From Janthinobacterium violaceinigrum (lineage in GTDB: Bacteria; Pseudomonadota; Gammaproteobacteria; Burkholderiales; Burkholderiaceae_D), in assembly GCF_009208555.1 (NCBI RefSeq), contig NZ_WFLI01000036.1:1-64000 (forward strand): a stretch of DNA of 64,000 nt, written 5' to 3'. Below are positions 24,094 to 33,524 of this stretch, one piece after another (positions within the stretch are counted from its first letter, which is position 1; every line of letters begins with the position of its first letter). The notes beneath the pieces were generated by a model. It did not search any database and was not told the DNA's origin. It worked only from the letters and a program-made list of their open reading frames with translations. The position numbers and the translations under genes were made by a program.

Positions 24094-25953
24094 GTGAGCG
24101 ACGACGACACACCCGTTCCTGATGCGGTCCAGGCTGGCGGCTTGCCGCATGGCCTGGTCCAGCGCGACGCGGGCGTGTATTTCGACCTGTCCCTGGCGCC
24201 CGCGCAGTTGCGCGCCGCCGTCGACCAGCTGTTCCTGTCCGGGCAGCTGCTGGCGGGCCTCGATTACGGCTTGTTCCTGCTGACCCTGTTCCATGCGCCC
24301 GCGCCCCGCGCCGCCCCCAAGGGCGACGCCTTGCTGCGCATTGCCGCCAGGGTGGCGCCATTTCCGCCCCAGCGCCGCGCGCTGTATAAGCAGATCAAGA
24401 TCCGCGGCGACAGCGCCGAGTTTTACTTTGAAGCGCTGGCCCCTGACGCGGATGGCCAGATGCCGGCCCGCCGCGAGTTTGACGAGCTGGTGGCCGACCT
24501 GTGGGGCAAGGGCGTGCACTACGGCATCGATGGCGTGGCCGTGCGGGCCATTCTCGACAGCGGCAAGGCCGAGCGCATCACGGTGGCACGCACGCTGCCG
24601 CCGCAGCCGGGACACGACGCGCAACTGGTCGAAGTGTCGCAAGGCATCCACCGCGACGATGCGCCGCGCGAACGCTCCGATGGCCGGCTGGATCTGCTCA
24701 GCTTCAAGAACCGCTTTCCGCAAGTAAAAAAACACGCGCGCCTGCTGCGCCTGCTGCCGGGCACGCCCGGCTTGCCCGGCTACGACCTGGCCGGCAAGGC
24801 GCTGCCGCCGCCCGCGCCGCTGGAACTGGACCTGGCCACGGTGGCGGGGGTGGGCACGGCGGTCGAGCATTTCAGCGATGGCGATTACGTCGTCGCCACG
24901 CAGGATGGCTATGTGAATGTCGATGAGCACGGCAAGATCTCCATCGAAAACAAGATCGTCAGCCGCGAAGGCGTCAGCAGCCGCACCACGGGCAACCTGA
25001 AGCTGCGCGCCGCCTACGAGGAATATGGCGAAGTGCAGGAGCAGCGCCAGCTCGACGGCAGCGACATCACCATCCATGGCGACGTGTATGGCCATCTGCA
25101 CTCGCATGGCGGACTGATATGGCTCAAGCGCAACCTGGTGGGCGGCACGGCCTTCAACGAGCACGGCGACGTGCGCGTCGAGGGCGTGGCCTCCGGTTCC
25201 GTGCTGCAGGCGCTGAGCGGCGAAATCCACTTGAAGCGGGCCGAAAGCTGCGTCATCGCCGGCACGCGCGTGGTGATCGACAGTGCCAGCAATTGCGAGA
25301 TCATCGCCGACGAGGTCGTCATCGAGCTGGCCGAAGGCTGCGCCGTGGCGGCACGCACCATCCGCATCGGCAGCGCCGGTCCCCGCAAGCAGGTGGAGAT
25401 GCTGCTGTTTCCGCTGGTGCCCGACCTGGGCCCGCTGGAGCAAAGGATCGCGGACGGCCTGGCAAAGGCCGCGCAGTTTTTGCAGGTGCAGCACAAGCGC
25501 CAGCAGGAAATCGATGCCATTGCTCAATTGCCCGAGGTGCGCAATTACCTGACCCTGGCGGGCCAGCTGCGGCGCGGCGAGCTGCAGCTGCAGCCGGCGC
25601 AGCAGCTGCAGTACGACAAGCTGGCCGCGCGCATCGCGCCCGTGCTGAAGGAAGTGGCGCGGCTGCGCGTGGACGTCAAGCAGTCGGAAATCATGCACGC
25701 GCAGATGCTGGCGCTGGTGGCGCAAGTGCGCCAGGAGCGGCAGGCGGCGGCCGGCCAGACATGCTGCACCCTGGGCCTGATCGATGGCGAAACGGCCGTG
25801 CGCGCGCTGGTTGTGCCGCCCGGACCGGCCAAGGTCTACGACCGGCCGCCCAAGGAAATCAAGGCGCTGCTGCGCAGCGCCACGCCGGCCACGCAGCCCG
25901 TGTTTGCGGACAGCACGGGCAGCCTGGACTGGACGTACTCGCCACCGCCGTAA
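24094..25953 (+). CDS. FapA-like DUF342 protein
   Basis: 619 residues from a GTG at 24094; GGGGAGG lies 6 bases before it, and this looks better than any upstream TTG. The centre (about 240-450) has the repeated beta-helix turns of DUF342/FapA, for example DITIHGDVYGHLHSHGGLIW and SASNCEIIADEVVIELAEG. A coiled-coil region with long Gln/Leu stretches follows (about 450-560). FapA-type proteins have been linked to flagellar assembly and cell surface organisation. There are no flagellar genes immediately beside it, although CheW and FliD lie in the window. Stop directly abuts the convergent arfB stop. Confidence 0.85.
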   Translation: MSDDDTPVPDAVQAGGLPHGLVQRDAGVYFDLSLAPAQLRAAVDQLFLSGQLLAGLDYGLFLLTLFHAPAPRAAPKGDALLRIAARVAPFPPQRRALYKQIKIRGDSAEFYFEALAPDADGQMPARREFDELVADLWGKGVHYGIDGVAVRAILDSGKAERITVARTLPPQPGHDAQLVEVSQGIHRDDAPRERSDGRLDLLSFKNRFPQVKKHARLLRLLPGTPGLPGYDLAGKALPPPAPLELDLATVAGVGTAVEHFSDGDYVVATQDGYVNVDEHGKISIENKIVSREGVSSRTTGNLKLRAAYEEYGEVQEQRQLDGSDITIHGDVYGHLHSHGGLIWLKRNLVGGTAFNEHGDVRVEGVASGSVLQALSGEIHLKRAESCVIAGTRVVIDSASNCEIIADEVVIELAEGCAVAARTIRIGSAGPRKQVEMLLFPLVPDLGPLEQRIADGLAKAAQFLQVQHKRQQEIDAIAQLPEVRNYLTLAGQLRRGELQLQPAQQLQYDKLAARIAPVLKEVARLRVDVKQSEIMHAQMLALVAQVRQERQAAAGQTCCTLGLIDGETAVRALVVPPGPAKVYDRPPKEIKALLRSATPATQPVFADSTGSLDWTYSPPP

Positions 25954-26352
25954 TCAGTCCGTGACCTTGCCGCGCGACTGCTTCAGCACGCTGTGCGTGC
26001 TCTTGCTGTCGAGGCGCCGCCGCTGCGAGCTGCGCGTGGGCTTGGTGGCGCGGCGCACGGCAGGCAGGAAGGTCACGCTGTCGATGATTTCCTGCAGCCG
26101 GCGCAAGGCTTCTTCCTTGTTCTGTTCCTGGCTGCGCGACTGCTGCGCCTTGAGCACCAGCACGCCATCCTTGCTGATGCGGCTGTCGCGCAGGGCCAGC
26201 AGCCGTTCCTTGTACGCTTCCGGCAGCGACGAGGCGGCGATGGGGAAGCGCAAATGGATGGCGCTGGAAACCTTGTTGACATTCTGCCCGCCCGGGCCCT
26301 GGGCGCGGATGGCGGAAAATTCGACTTCAGCGGGGTTGACGAGGTGTTGCAT
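25954..26352 (-). CDS. arfB: Alternative ribosome-rescue factor ArfB (YaeJ)
   Basis: 132 residues from the ATG at 26352. The catalytic GGQ is in AQGPGGQNVNKV (about 18-29) and the basic C-terminal tail (TKPTRSSQRRRLDSKSTHS...K.RGK) fits the mRNA entry channel of stalled ribosomes. The protein hydrolyses peptidyl-tRNA on non-stop ribosomes. An upstream in-frame ATG at 26466 would add 38 residues with no family match and is not preferred. Confidence 0.93.
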   Translation of the reverse strand: MQHLVNPAEVEFSAIRAQGPGGQNVNKVSSAIHLRFPIAASSLPEAYKERLLALRDSRISKDGVLVLKAQQSRSQEQNKEEALRRLQEIIDSVTFLPAVRRATKPTRSSQRRRLDSKSTHSVLKQSRGKVTD

Positions 26353-26560
26353 GGCCGGCCTGTGGGAAACGATGTCCGTATTGTAAGGCAAGTGGCGCGG
26401 AACTGCGCCGGCGCAAGGCCGTGGCGGCAGGCGATGATGTCTTCCGGGAAAGTTGCGCTTTCTCAACGCCGCCCAAGTCGATGCTGGTTAGCATGGGGCC
26501 AAAGTTGCATCGTTGCGCCACTGCGCATCCTGGCAGCGCTTACCGGATGAAAGGATCATC

Positions 26561-27061
26561 ATGCAGCCCACGACTACGCCTGGCGCCGCAGCAACGGCCG
26601 AAGCTGGCACCGCGCAATACCTGACGCAGTACTTGAGCTTCCGGCTGGGCGGCCTCGAATACGGCCTCGATTACCGCTGCGTGCGGGAATTGCGCCCGCT
26701 CAAGGAGCTCGACCGTTTTTCGTCTGAAGGGGAAGTGCTGCACAGCGTGGCCGTGTCGCGCGGCGTGATCATCCCCATCGTCGACATGCGCGCCGCGTTC
26801 GGCAGCGCCCAGGGGGTACCCGACCCGTCCACCGACGTGATCATCCTGCAGCTGAGCAATGGCGTGATGGGCATGGTGGTCGATGGCGTCACCGATATCG
26901 TCAGCCTGGCGCCCGCCGACATCGCCGCCGTGCCCGGCCTGGGCGAGACGGAAGCGGACTACCTGCTGGGCCTGGGCACGGTGGCGGGGCGCCGGCTGAT
27001 CCTCGTCGACATCGACCGCCTGATGGCGATCCGCAGCGCCAGTCCCATGCAGGTGGCCTGA
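26561..27061 (+). CDS. cheW: CheW-like chemotaxis coupling protein
   Basis: 166 residues. The CheW fold covers almost the whole protein: YLSFRLGGLEYGLDYRCVREL, SRGVIIPIVDMRAAF and VDGVTDIVSL. There is a 25-residue Thr/Ala-rich N-terminal tail. CheW links chemoreceptors to the CheA kinase. AAAGGA sits 6 bases before the ATG. It is a lone gene; no receptor or cheA is next to it, so it may serve a separate array or act as an additional copy. Confidence 0.9.
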   Translation: MQPTTTPGAAATAEAGTAQYLTQYLSFRLGGLEYGLDYRCVRELRPLKELDRFSSEGEVLHSVAVSRGVIIPIVDMRAAFGSAQGVPDPSTDVIILQLSNGVMGMVVDGVTDIVSLAPADIAAVPGLGETEADYLLGLGTVAGRRLILVDIDRLMAIRSASPMQVA

Positions 27062-27064
27062 AAA

Positions 27065-27089
27065 AAAGACGACCCGATGAGTCGTCTTT
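27065..27089. terminator. Bidirectional terminator
   Basis: AAAGACGAC and GTCGTCTTT form a perfect 9-bp stem with a 7-base loop. An A tract precedes it and T-rich sequence follows, so it can stop transcripts from cheW and from the convergent ABC-F gene. Confidence 0.88.
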
Positions 27090-27099
27090 GTGTTTGGCC

Positions 27100-29094
27100 T
27101 TAGCCGAGTTTTTCCAGCTGATCCTGCAAGTCCAGCCACTCCGCTTCCAGCTGCGCCAGGTCCTTGGTGAAGAAGGTCTGGTCGGCCAGCAATTGCTTCA
27201 GCTTGGCCTTGTTGGCCGCGTCGTAGATGGTCGGCTCGCCCAGCTTTTCTTCCGTTTCCGCCTTTTGCGCGTTGCGCTTGGCAATCTGCTCTTCCTGGCG
27301 CTTGATCTTGTTTTCGATCGGCTTGCGCAGGGCGGCGGCCTTCTGGCGGTCTTCCGCTTCCTGGCGCTTGTCGCGCACGGGCGCGGCAGGGGCGGCGGCC
27401 GGCGCAGGGACGGACGACGTCACCGGGAAGTCGGTCTTGTTGGCCTTGCCGGCGGCCGGCAGCACGTCCGTGCCCTTGCCCAGCTTGGTCTTGAACAGCC
27501 AGTCCTTGTAGTCGTCCAGGTCGCCGTCGAACGGTTGCAGCTTGCCGTCGGCAACGATGATGAATTCATCGGTGGTGGCGCGCAGCAAATGGCGATCATG
27601 GGAAACGACGACCAGGGTGCCTTCGAACTGGGCCAGCGCTTCCGTCAGCGCTTCGCGCGTTTCCAGATCCAAGTGGTTGGTCGGTTCATCGAGCAGCAGC
27701 AGGTTCGGACGCTGCCAGACGATCAGGGCCAGCGCCAGACGGGCTTTTTCGCCGCCCGAGAACGGGGCGATCGAAGCGGTGACCATGTTGCCGGGGAAGT
27801 TGAAGCCGCCGAGGAAGTTGCGCAGTTCCTGCTCGCGCACGGTCGGGGCGATCTTCGCCAGATGCCACAGCGGCGATTCGTCATGGCGCAGCATTTCCAC
27901 CTGGTGCTGGGCGAAGTAGCCGATGTTCAGGCCTTTGCCCATGGTTGCGTCGCCGCTCAACGGCATCAGTTCGCCGGCGATGGTCTTGATCAGGGTCGAT
28001 TTGCCGGCGCCGTTCTGGCCCAGGAGGCCGATGCGCTGGCCGATCTGCAGCGAAAACTTGATGCCGTTGACGATGGTTTTATGCGTGACCGCGCCCGTCG
28101 CTTCGTTCTCGATCTTGTAGCCGGCATCGACGTCTTCCATCACCAGCAGCGGGTTCGGGGCGCTCAACGGCTCGCGGAATTCGAACGAGAATTCGGCGGC
28201 GGCGCGCAAGGGCGCCAGCTCTTCCATCTTCGCCAGCGCCTTCATGCGGCTTTGCGCCTGGCGCGCTTTCGAGGCCTGCGCCTTGAAGCGGTTCACGAAC
28301 GATTCCAGGTGGGCGCGCTTGCGCTGCTGCTTTTCCAGCGCGCCGGCGGCCAGGATCATCTGCGCCGCGCGTTGGCGCTCGAAGCTCGAGTAGTTGCCCG
28401 AGTAGCGTTTCAGCTTGCGCTCGTCGATGTGCACGACCACGTTGACCACTTCGTCGAGGAAGTCGCGGTCATGGGAAATGATCAGCAAGGTGCCCGCGTA
28501 GCGTTTCAGCCAGTCTTCCAGCCAGATGATGGCGTCCAGATCCAAGTGGTTGGTCGGTTCATCGAGCAGCAGCAGGTCGGACGGGCACATCAGCGCTTGC
28601 GCCAGGTTCAAGCGCATGCGCCAGCCGCCGGAGAAGCTGGCCACCGGTTGCTGCATCTGGTCCAGGGTGAAGCCCAGGCCCAGCAGCAATTGCTCGCCGC
28701 GCGACTGTACCGTGTAGGCGTCGGCGTCGGCCAGCGCGCTGTAGATCTCGCCGATGGCGATGCCGTTTTCCGACGTGGCCGGTTCCGATTCCAGGCGCGC
28801 CAGTTCCGCTTCCAGCTTGCGCAGGGTGACGTCGCCGTCGATCGCGTAGTCGAGCGCGGCACGGTCCAGCGGCGGCGTTTCTTGCGCCACGTAAGCCACG
28901 CGCCACTTGGCGGGGAAATCGATCTCGCCCTGGTCAGGGTGCAATTCGCCACGCATCATGGCGAACAGGCTCGATTTGCCCGCGCCATTGGCGCCGATCA
29001 GGCCGATCTTGTCGCCCGGATTGAGGGTGACGTCGACTTGTTCGAGCAACGGTTTGATGCCGCGCATCAGGCTTACTTGTAGGAAACGTATCAT
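27100..29094 (-). CDS. yheS: ABC-F family ATPase, YheS-like
   Basis: 664 residues with two ABC ATPase domains and no membrane segments. Walker A motifs are GANGAGKS and GQNGAGKS, and signature motifs are FSGGWRMRL and FSGGEKARL. The linker between domains (about 235-310) contains the arginine/lysine-rich P-site loop region. The C-terminal ~100 residues are a basic/acidic coiled coil. ABC-F proteins bind the ribosomal E site and adjust translation. The length and C-terminal coiled coil match YheS better than Uup. Resistance function is not indicated. Confidence 0.92.
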   Translation of the reverse strand: MIRFLQVSLMRGIKPLLEQVDVTLNPGDKIGLIGANGAGKSSLFAMMRGELHPDQGEIDFPAKWRVAYVAQETPPLDRAALDYAIDGDVTLRKLEAELARLESEPATSENGIAIGEIYSALADADAYTVQSRGEQLLLGLGFTLDQMQQPVASFSGGWRMRLNLAQALMCPSDLLLLDEPTNHLDLDAIIWLEDWLKRYAGTLLIISHDRDFLDEVVNVVVHIDERKLKRYSGNYSSFERQRAAQMILAAGALEKQQRKRAHLESFVNRFKAQASKARQAQSRMKALAKMEELAPLRAAAEFSFEFREPLSAPNPLLVMEDVDAGYKIENEATGAVTHKTIVNGIKFSLQIGQRIGLLGQNGAGKSTLIKTIAGELMPLSGDATMGKGLNIGYFAQHQVEMLRHDESPLWHLAKIAPTVREQELRNFLGGFNFPGNMVTASIAPFSGGEKARLALALIVWQRPNLLLLDEPTNHLDLETREALTEALAQFEGTLVVVSHDRHLLRATTDEFIIVADGKLQPFDGDLDDYKDWLFKTKLGKGTDVLPAAGKANKTDFPVTSSVPAPAAAPAAPVRDKRQEAEDRQKAAALRKPIENKIKRQEEQIAKRNAQKAETEEKLGEPTIYDAANKAKLKQLLADQTFFTKDLAQLEAEWLDLQDQLEKLG

Positions 29095-29143
29095 TTTTTT
29101 CTTTGTGAAGGCGGGGCTTTGACCCTCGCCGTAAAAACATCGT

Positions 29144-29224
29144 GTAGGTCGGATGAGCCCGAAGGGCGTAATCCGACGGGTGCCGCACAGGCATGTCGGA
29201 TTACGCTACGCTAATCCGACCTAC
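29144..29224. repeat. GTAGGTCGGAT palindromic repeat element
   Basis: GTAGGTCGGATGAGC opens and GCTAATCCGACCTAC closes an 81-base inverted repeat. Nested inside are GGCGTAATCCGAC and GTCGGATTACGC. This is the layout of REP-like elements common between genes of proteobacteria. It separates the ABC-F gene from prmB and can fold into a long hairpin. Confidence 0.85.
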
Positions 29225-29232
29225 CAAACCCA

Positions 29233-30123
29233 TTAAACCAGCTTCAACTGCTCGGCCGTCAGCAGGAACACCATGTCGTCGCCGGCGCTCGTCGTCAGCC
29301 AGGTCAGGCCCAGCTCGCCGAAGGCCGCTTCCGCGTAGGCGCGTTCGTTGCCGATTTCAATCATCAGGATGCCGTCGTCCGTCAGGCGTTCGGCCGCGCC
29401 GGCGATGATCTTGCGCACCAGGTCCATGCCGTCGCTGCCGCCGTCGAGGGCGATTTGCGGTTCGGCCAGGTATTCCTGGGGCAGGGCGCCCATCGATGCG
29501 GAATTCACGTACGGCGGGTTGCTGATGATCAAATCGTATTTCTTGGCCGGCACGTTCGCGTACAGGTCCGATTCGATCAGGGTGACGCGGTCCTGCAGCT
29601 TGTACGTGTCGACGTTGCGCTTGGCCACGGCCAGCGCGTCGGCGGAAATGTCCACGGCGTCCACGGCGGCGTTCGGGAAGGCGTCGGCCATCATGATGGA
29701 GAGGCAGCCCGAACCGGTGCACAGTTCCAGGATGTTTTCCACGGCGTCCGGTTCCGGCACCCAGGGCGAGAAGTACTCGGGGATCAGCTCGGCGATGAAG
29801 GAGCGGGGCACGATCACGCGCTCGTCCACGTAGAAGTTATACGTGCCCAGCCACGCTTCCTTGGTGATGTAGGCGGCCGGCACGCGGTCGATGCTGCGGC
29901 GGTCGATGACGGTCATCACGTTGGCCACTTCCGACGGCAGCAATTTGGCGTCGAGGAAAGGCTCGAGCCGGTCGAGCGGCAGCTTTAACGTGTGCAGGAC
30001 CAGATAGGCGGCTTCGTCGAACGCTTCGGCGCTGCCGTGGCCGAAAAACAGCTTGGCGGTATTAAAACGGGTAACGGCGTAGCGCAGCAGGTCGCGTGGC
30101 GTGGAAAACGGGTTCGGGGTCAT
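29233..30123 (-). CDS. prmB: Ribosomal protein L3 N5-glutamine methyltransferase PrmB
   Basis: 296 residues from the ATG at 30123. It has the SAM motif LELCTGSGCLSIMMA, DAVDISADAL and the catalytic NPPY (ISNPPYVNSASM). The N-terminal helical domain matches PrmB rather than PrmC. It methylates the glutamine of ribosomal protein L3. It lies downstream of dapE on the same strand, 56 bases apart. Confidence 0.9.
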   Translation of the reverse strand: MTPNPFSTPRDLLRYAVTRFNTAKLFFGHGSAEAFDEAAYLVLHTLKLPLDRLEPFLDAKLLPSEVANVMTVIDRRSIDRVPAAYITKEAWLGTYNFYVDERVIVPRSFIAELIPEYFSPWVPEPDAVENILELCTGSGCLSIMMADAFPNAAVDAVDISADALAVAKRNVDTYKLQDRVTLIESDLYANVPAKKYDLIISNPPYVNSASMGALPQEYLAEPQIALDGGSDGMDLVRKIIAGAAERLTDDGILMIEIGNERAYAEAAFGELGLTWLTTSAGDDMVFLLTAEQLKLV

Positions 30124-30179
30124 GGCATTCTCGAAAAGACGGTGTTCTGGCCCGCCGTGACGGGCCTCGGTATTCAGGT

Positions 30180-31316
30180 TCAGACGGGCAGCAAATGCTC
30201 CAGGGTGCGCCGGTAGATATTCTTCAGGGGATCGATGTGGCGCAGTTCGATGTGCTCGTCGATCTTGTGAATACTGGCATTGGGCGGCCCGAATTCTATC
30301 ACTTGGGGGCAGATCTGCGCGATAAACCGGCCATCGGAGGTGCCGCCCGTGGTCGACAGCTCCGTCACGATGCCCGTTTCCTGCTCGATGGCGGCGGACA
30401 GCGCATCGGACAGGGTGCCGCGCGGCGTGAGGAAGGGCAGGCCGCTCAAGGTCCATTGCAAATCGTACTGCAGGTCATGCCTGTCGAGGATGGCGTGGAC
30501 TCGTTGCTGCAGGCTTTCCGCCGTGCTGGCCGTGGAAAAGCGGAAATTGAAGTCGATCACCATATCGCCCGGAATCACGTTGTTGGCGCCCGTGCCCGCA
30601 TTGATGTTGGACATTTGCCACGTGGTCGGCAGGTAGTACTCGTTGCCCGCATCCCATTGCTCCTCGACCAGGTCGGCCAGCGCCTGCGCCGCTTCGTGAA
30701 TCGGGTTTTTCGCCAGGTGCGGGTAGGCAATGTGGCCCTGCACGCCCTTGATCGTCAGCCGGCCCGACAGCGAACCGCGGCGGCCGTTCTTGATCATGTC
30801 GCCCAGTTGCGCGCTCGACGTGGGCTCGCCCACCAGGCAATAGTCGATCTGCTCGCCCCGTGCCTTCAATTTGTCGCAGACGATGACGGTGCCGTCCGTG
30901 GCCGGGCCTTCCTCGTCGCTGGTGATCAGAAAGGCGATCGAGCCCGTGTGTTCGGGCGTGGCGGCGATGAATTCCTCGCAAGCGACCACCATGGCGGCAA
31001 TCGAGGTCTTCATGTCGGCCGCGCCACGGCCGTACAGCTTGCCGTCGCGGTGCGTGGGGATGAACGGCAGCGAGCGCCATTGCTCGACGGGGCCCGTGGG
31101 CACCACGTCCGTATGGCCGGCAAACACGAACACGGGCGACGTGGTACCGCGGCGCGCCCACAGGTTGGTGACGTCGTTCGACTGTATCGTCTCGCAGACA
31201 AAGCCCAGCGGCGTGAGGATATCGATCAGGTGCTGCTGGCAGCCCTTGTCATCGGGCGTGACCGAAGACAGGGCGATCAGTTTTTCGGTCAGGGCGAGGG
31301 TTTTGGAGGTGGTCAT
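30180..31316 (-). CDS. dapE: Succinyl-diaminopimelate desuccinylase DapE
   Basis: 378 residues. It has the dinuclear zinc M20 motifs: AGHTDVVPTG, GRGAADMKTSIAAM and SDEEGPA. It removes succinate from N-succinyl-LL-diaminopimelate on the lysine/peptidoglycan precursor pathway. The gene order yffB-dapE-prmB with dapD and dapC nearby is the arrangement expected in betaproteobacteria. Confidence 0.96.
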   Translation of the reverse strand: MTTSKTLALTEKLIALSSVTPDDKGCQQHLIDILTPLGFVCETIQSNDVTNLWARRGTTSPVFVFAGHTDVVPTGPVEQWRSLPFIPTHRDGKLYGRGAADMKTSIAAMVVACEEFIAATPEHTGSIAFLITSDEEGPATDGTVIVCDKLKARGEQIDYCLVGEPTSSAQLGDMIKNGRRGSLSGRLTIKGVQGHIAYPHLAKNPIHEAAQALADLVEEQWDAGNEYYLPTTWQMSNINAGTGANNVIPGDMVIDFNFRFSTASTAESLQQRVHAILDRHDLQYDLQWTLSGLPFLTPRGTLSDALSAAIEQETGIVTELSTTGGTSDGRFIAQICPQVIEFGPPNASIHKIDEHIELRHIDPLKNIYRRTLEHLLPV

Positions 31317-31364
31317 GGGTAAGGTCGTGCCGGCAACAGCGTTCCGGTGGTCAACTAATTATGG

Positions 31365-31718
31365 TTACAGCGAGAAAAGGGTCTTGTACTGCGCATCCGA
31401 AAACGCCACGCTGAACTGGCCATCCTTGTCCAGCACGGGGCGCTTGATGATGGATGGGTTTTCCAGCATCAGGGCCAACGCGCTGGCCGCATCGACGGTG
31501 GACGCCTTGCGCTCGTCGGACAAGGCGCGCCAGGTCGTGCCTTTCTTGTTGACCAGCACATCCCACGGCAATTGGGCCAGCCACGCTTCGACGGTGGCGC
31601 GTTCCAGTCCCTGCTTCTTGAAGTCGTGGAAGGTAAACTCGATTTGCTGTGCGGCCAGCCAGGTGCGGGCCTTTTTGACGGTATCGCAATTGGGGATACC
31701 GTAGAGTGTAATGGTCAT
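31365..31718 (-). CDS. ArsC/Spx-like reductase family protein YffB
   Basis: 117 residues with thioredoxin-like fold. It has YGIPNCDTVKKARTWL with a single Cys at position 10, and the RPVLDKDG loop. Family members include arsenate reductase and Spx; the position before dapE is the usual one for YffB. Arsenate reduction is not implied. 49 bases separate it from dapE. Confidence 0.88.
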   Translation of the reverse strand: MTITLYGIPNCDTVKKARTWLAAQQIEFTFHDFKKQGLERATVEAWLAQLPWDVLVNKKGTTWRALSDERKASTVDAASALALMLENPSIIKRPVLDKDGQFSVAFSDAQYKTLFSL

Positions 31719-31854
31719 AGTGGTCGGGCTAACGGGGAATGAATGCGGTTCGCTTGATCGCGGCGCTTGCGCTGGCGCGATATGCGATGTTAGCCGCCAT
31801 TATACAGTCGTTGCGCTACTCGATGCGGCGCTGCAACATGTCCCCGGATTTTTC

Positions 31855-33402
31855 CTAGACGGGCCGCGGCGCCGCCTTGCCTGGCTCCGCCGGGCCGAAA
31901 TGCAGGCCCAGCCGCAGGGCCAGGGCGCGCAGGGCGCCGCTTTCCTGCAGGTGCAGGGCCAGCGCGATATGGCCGTCGGGACGTATCAGGTAGGCCGCGT
32001 CGCGGCCCAGGCCGGCCAGCTTGGCGGCGACATTGAAGGTGTAGCAATGCACGGGCAGTTTCAGCACGCGCGCCTCGTCCAGCAGTTCGGGCGCGGGCTC
32101 GCCATAGATGTGCAATTGCCAATCCATGCTGCGCAGGGCGATGAAATTGTCTTGCGTGCCATCGGAGAACCACGGCAGGCGGTCGCCGCCGCGCAGGTAT
32201 TCCGCATGGCCCGCGGACAGGGCGCTGTCTTCATAGCTGATCTGGATTTGCGACACCGTCTGGAACAGCAGGCGGCGCGCCCGCCCAAAGCTGGACAGGA
32301 AGGGCAGCGCATGGGGCACCAGCCAGCGGCGCAGGAATTGCCCCGCGATGCCTTGCGCGACGATGGCCTGGAAGGCGCGGTCGGTGGTGGCGACGAGCTT
32401 GCGGGCAAACACGATGCGTTCGCTTTCATAGGTATCGAGCAGGACGTCGTTGCTCTGGCCGTGCAGCTTTTGCGCCAGTTTCCAGGCCAGGTTGACGGCG
32501 TCGCCCAGGCCCGTGTTCATGCCCTGGCCGCCCACGGGACTGTGCAAATGGGCTGCATCGCCGAGGATGAAGCAGCGCCGCGCGCGGAACTGGCCCGCCA
32601 CCCGGTGATGCACTTTATATGTGGAAAACCAGTTTACGTGCTCGACCTGGATGCCCAGCAAGGCTTGCACCTGTTCCCGCACGTCGTCGAAGACGGGCGC
32701 CGGCGCGCCATCGGGGCGGTCGGGCAGGATGCCGATCAGGCGCTGCATGCCGCTGGTGCGCACGGGCAGCATCAGCGCAAACGAATTCGCGCCCAGGTGG
32801 GCGTGCAGATCCGTGTTGTTGCCGGCCACTTGCGCATCGGCCACGTAGTACAGGTGATCGTAGGTGCCGCCGGAAAAGTCAAAGCCGGCAATCTCGCGCA
32901 CCTTGCTGCGGGCACCATCGCAGCCGCAGATATAGTCAAACGTGCAATATTGTCGTTCGCCATCCTTGAGCACAATGGCTTGCACTTCGCTATCGTCCTG
33001 CGTCCACAGGTCCAGCGCCACGTTCCATTCCACATGCACGCCAGCCGCCGCCAGCTTGCTGATGAGAAAGCGTTCATGCTCGTCCTGGGGCAGGCTCAGC
33101 ACGAAAGGGTAGGGGCTCAGCCCCTCGCCGATCTCGCCCAGCGCCAGCTTGACCAGCTCCTCGCCGGCCTCGTGGATGTGCATGGCGTTGATCTTGATCC
33201 CCAGGCTGACGAGCTCGTCGGCAAAGCCCAGCTGCTGGTAAAACTCCAGGGTGCGCGCATGCACGGCCATGGCCCGCGACGCCTGGCCCGGTCCGCTGTT
33301 CTTGTCGATGATGCGGCAATCGACGCCATGGCGCGCCAGGCGCAAGGCAAGCATGAGGCCGGTAGGACCGGCGCCGACGATCAATACGGGAGGAGTATTC
33401 AT
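31855..33402 (-). CDS. FAD-dependent aromatic monooxygenase (PheA/TfdB family)
   Basis: 515 residues. It has the FAD motif GAGPTGLMLALRLARHG (residues 9-25), the DG motif CGCDGARSKV, and FILGDAAHLHSPVGGQGMNTGLGDA. This is the pattern of group A flavin monooxygenases that hydroxylate phenolic or other aromatic rings using NAD(P)H. The C-terminal thioredoxin-like part is present but poorly conserved. It sits between yffB-dapE and dapD-dapC, which are otherwise one biosynthetic block, and a terminator lies just upstream, so it is transcribed on its own. The substrate is not clear. Confidence 0.9.
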   Translation of the reverse strand: MNTPPVLIVGAGPTGLMLALRLARHGVDCRIIDKNSGPGQASRAMAVHARTLEFYQQLGFADELVSLGIKINAMHIHEAGEELVKLALGEIGEGLSPYPFVLSLPQDEHERFLISKLAAAGVHVEWNVALDLWTQDDSEVQAIVLKDGERQYCTFDYICGCDGARSKVREIAGFDFSGGTYDHLYYVADAQVAGNNTDLHAHLGANSFALMLPVRTSGMQRLIGILPDRPDGAPAPVFDDVREQVQALLGIQVEHVNWFSTYKVHHRVAGQFRARRCFILGDAAHLHSPVGGQGMNTGLGDAVNLAWKLAQKLHGQSNDVLLDTYESERIVFARKLVATTDRAFQAIVAQGIAGQFLRRWLVPHALPFLSSFGRARRLLFQTVSQIQISYEDSALSAGHAEYLRGGDRLPWFSDGTQDNFIALRSMDWQLHIYGEPAPELLDEARVLKLPVHCYTFNVAAKLAGLGRDAAYLIRPDGHIALALHLQESGALRALALRLGLHFGPAEPGKAAPRPV

Positions 33403-33460
33403 GCCATCCAGTATAGGACAGGATGGGAGATGGCTGCAGGACGATTGAAGTTGTGTTCTG

Positions 33461-33492
33461 GAAACGAAAATGTCCCGCCGGGGCGGGACATT
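33461..33492 (-). terminator. Terminator after dapD
   Basis: On the minus strand AATGTCCCGC and GCGGGACATT form a 10-bp stem with a 4-base loop, followed by TTTCGTTT. It follows dapD by 33 bases and isolates the dapC-dapD transcript from the downstream monooxygenase gene. Confidence 0.88.
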
Positions 33493-33524
33493 CAGACTGT
33501 TGCGTGCGCCTTGCGGCGCAGTAA

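Noticed and set aside
24046..25725. 559-codon minus-strand frame opposite the FapA-like gene
   Set aside because: Antisense shadow of a well supported gene; His/Ala/Gln-rich low-complexity product with no motif.
26440..26500. Flagellar sigma-28 promoter (AAAGTT...GCCG) before cheW
   Set aside because: The -10 part (GCCGCCCA) matches GCCGATAA poorly, so not claimed.
27088..29082. Long plus-strand frame opposite the ABC-F gene
   Set aside because: Shadow of the ABC-F gene; composition is not protein-like.
31365..31718. Arsenate reductase function
   Set aside because: Only the family fold and a single Cys are visible; the position beside dapE matches YffB and there are no ars genes.
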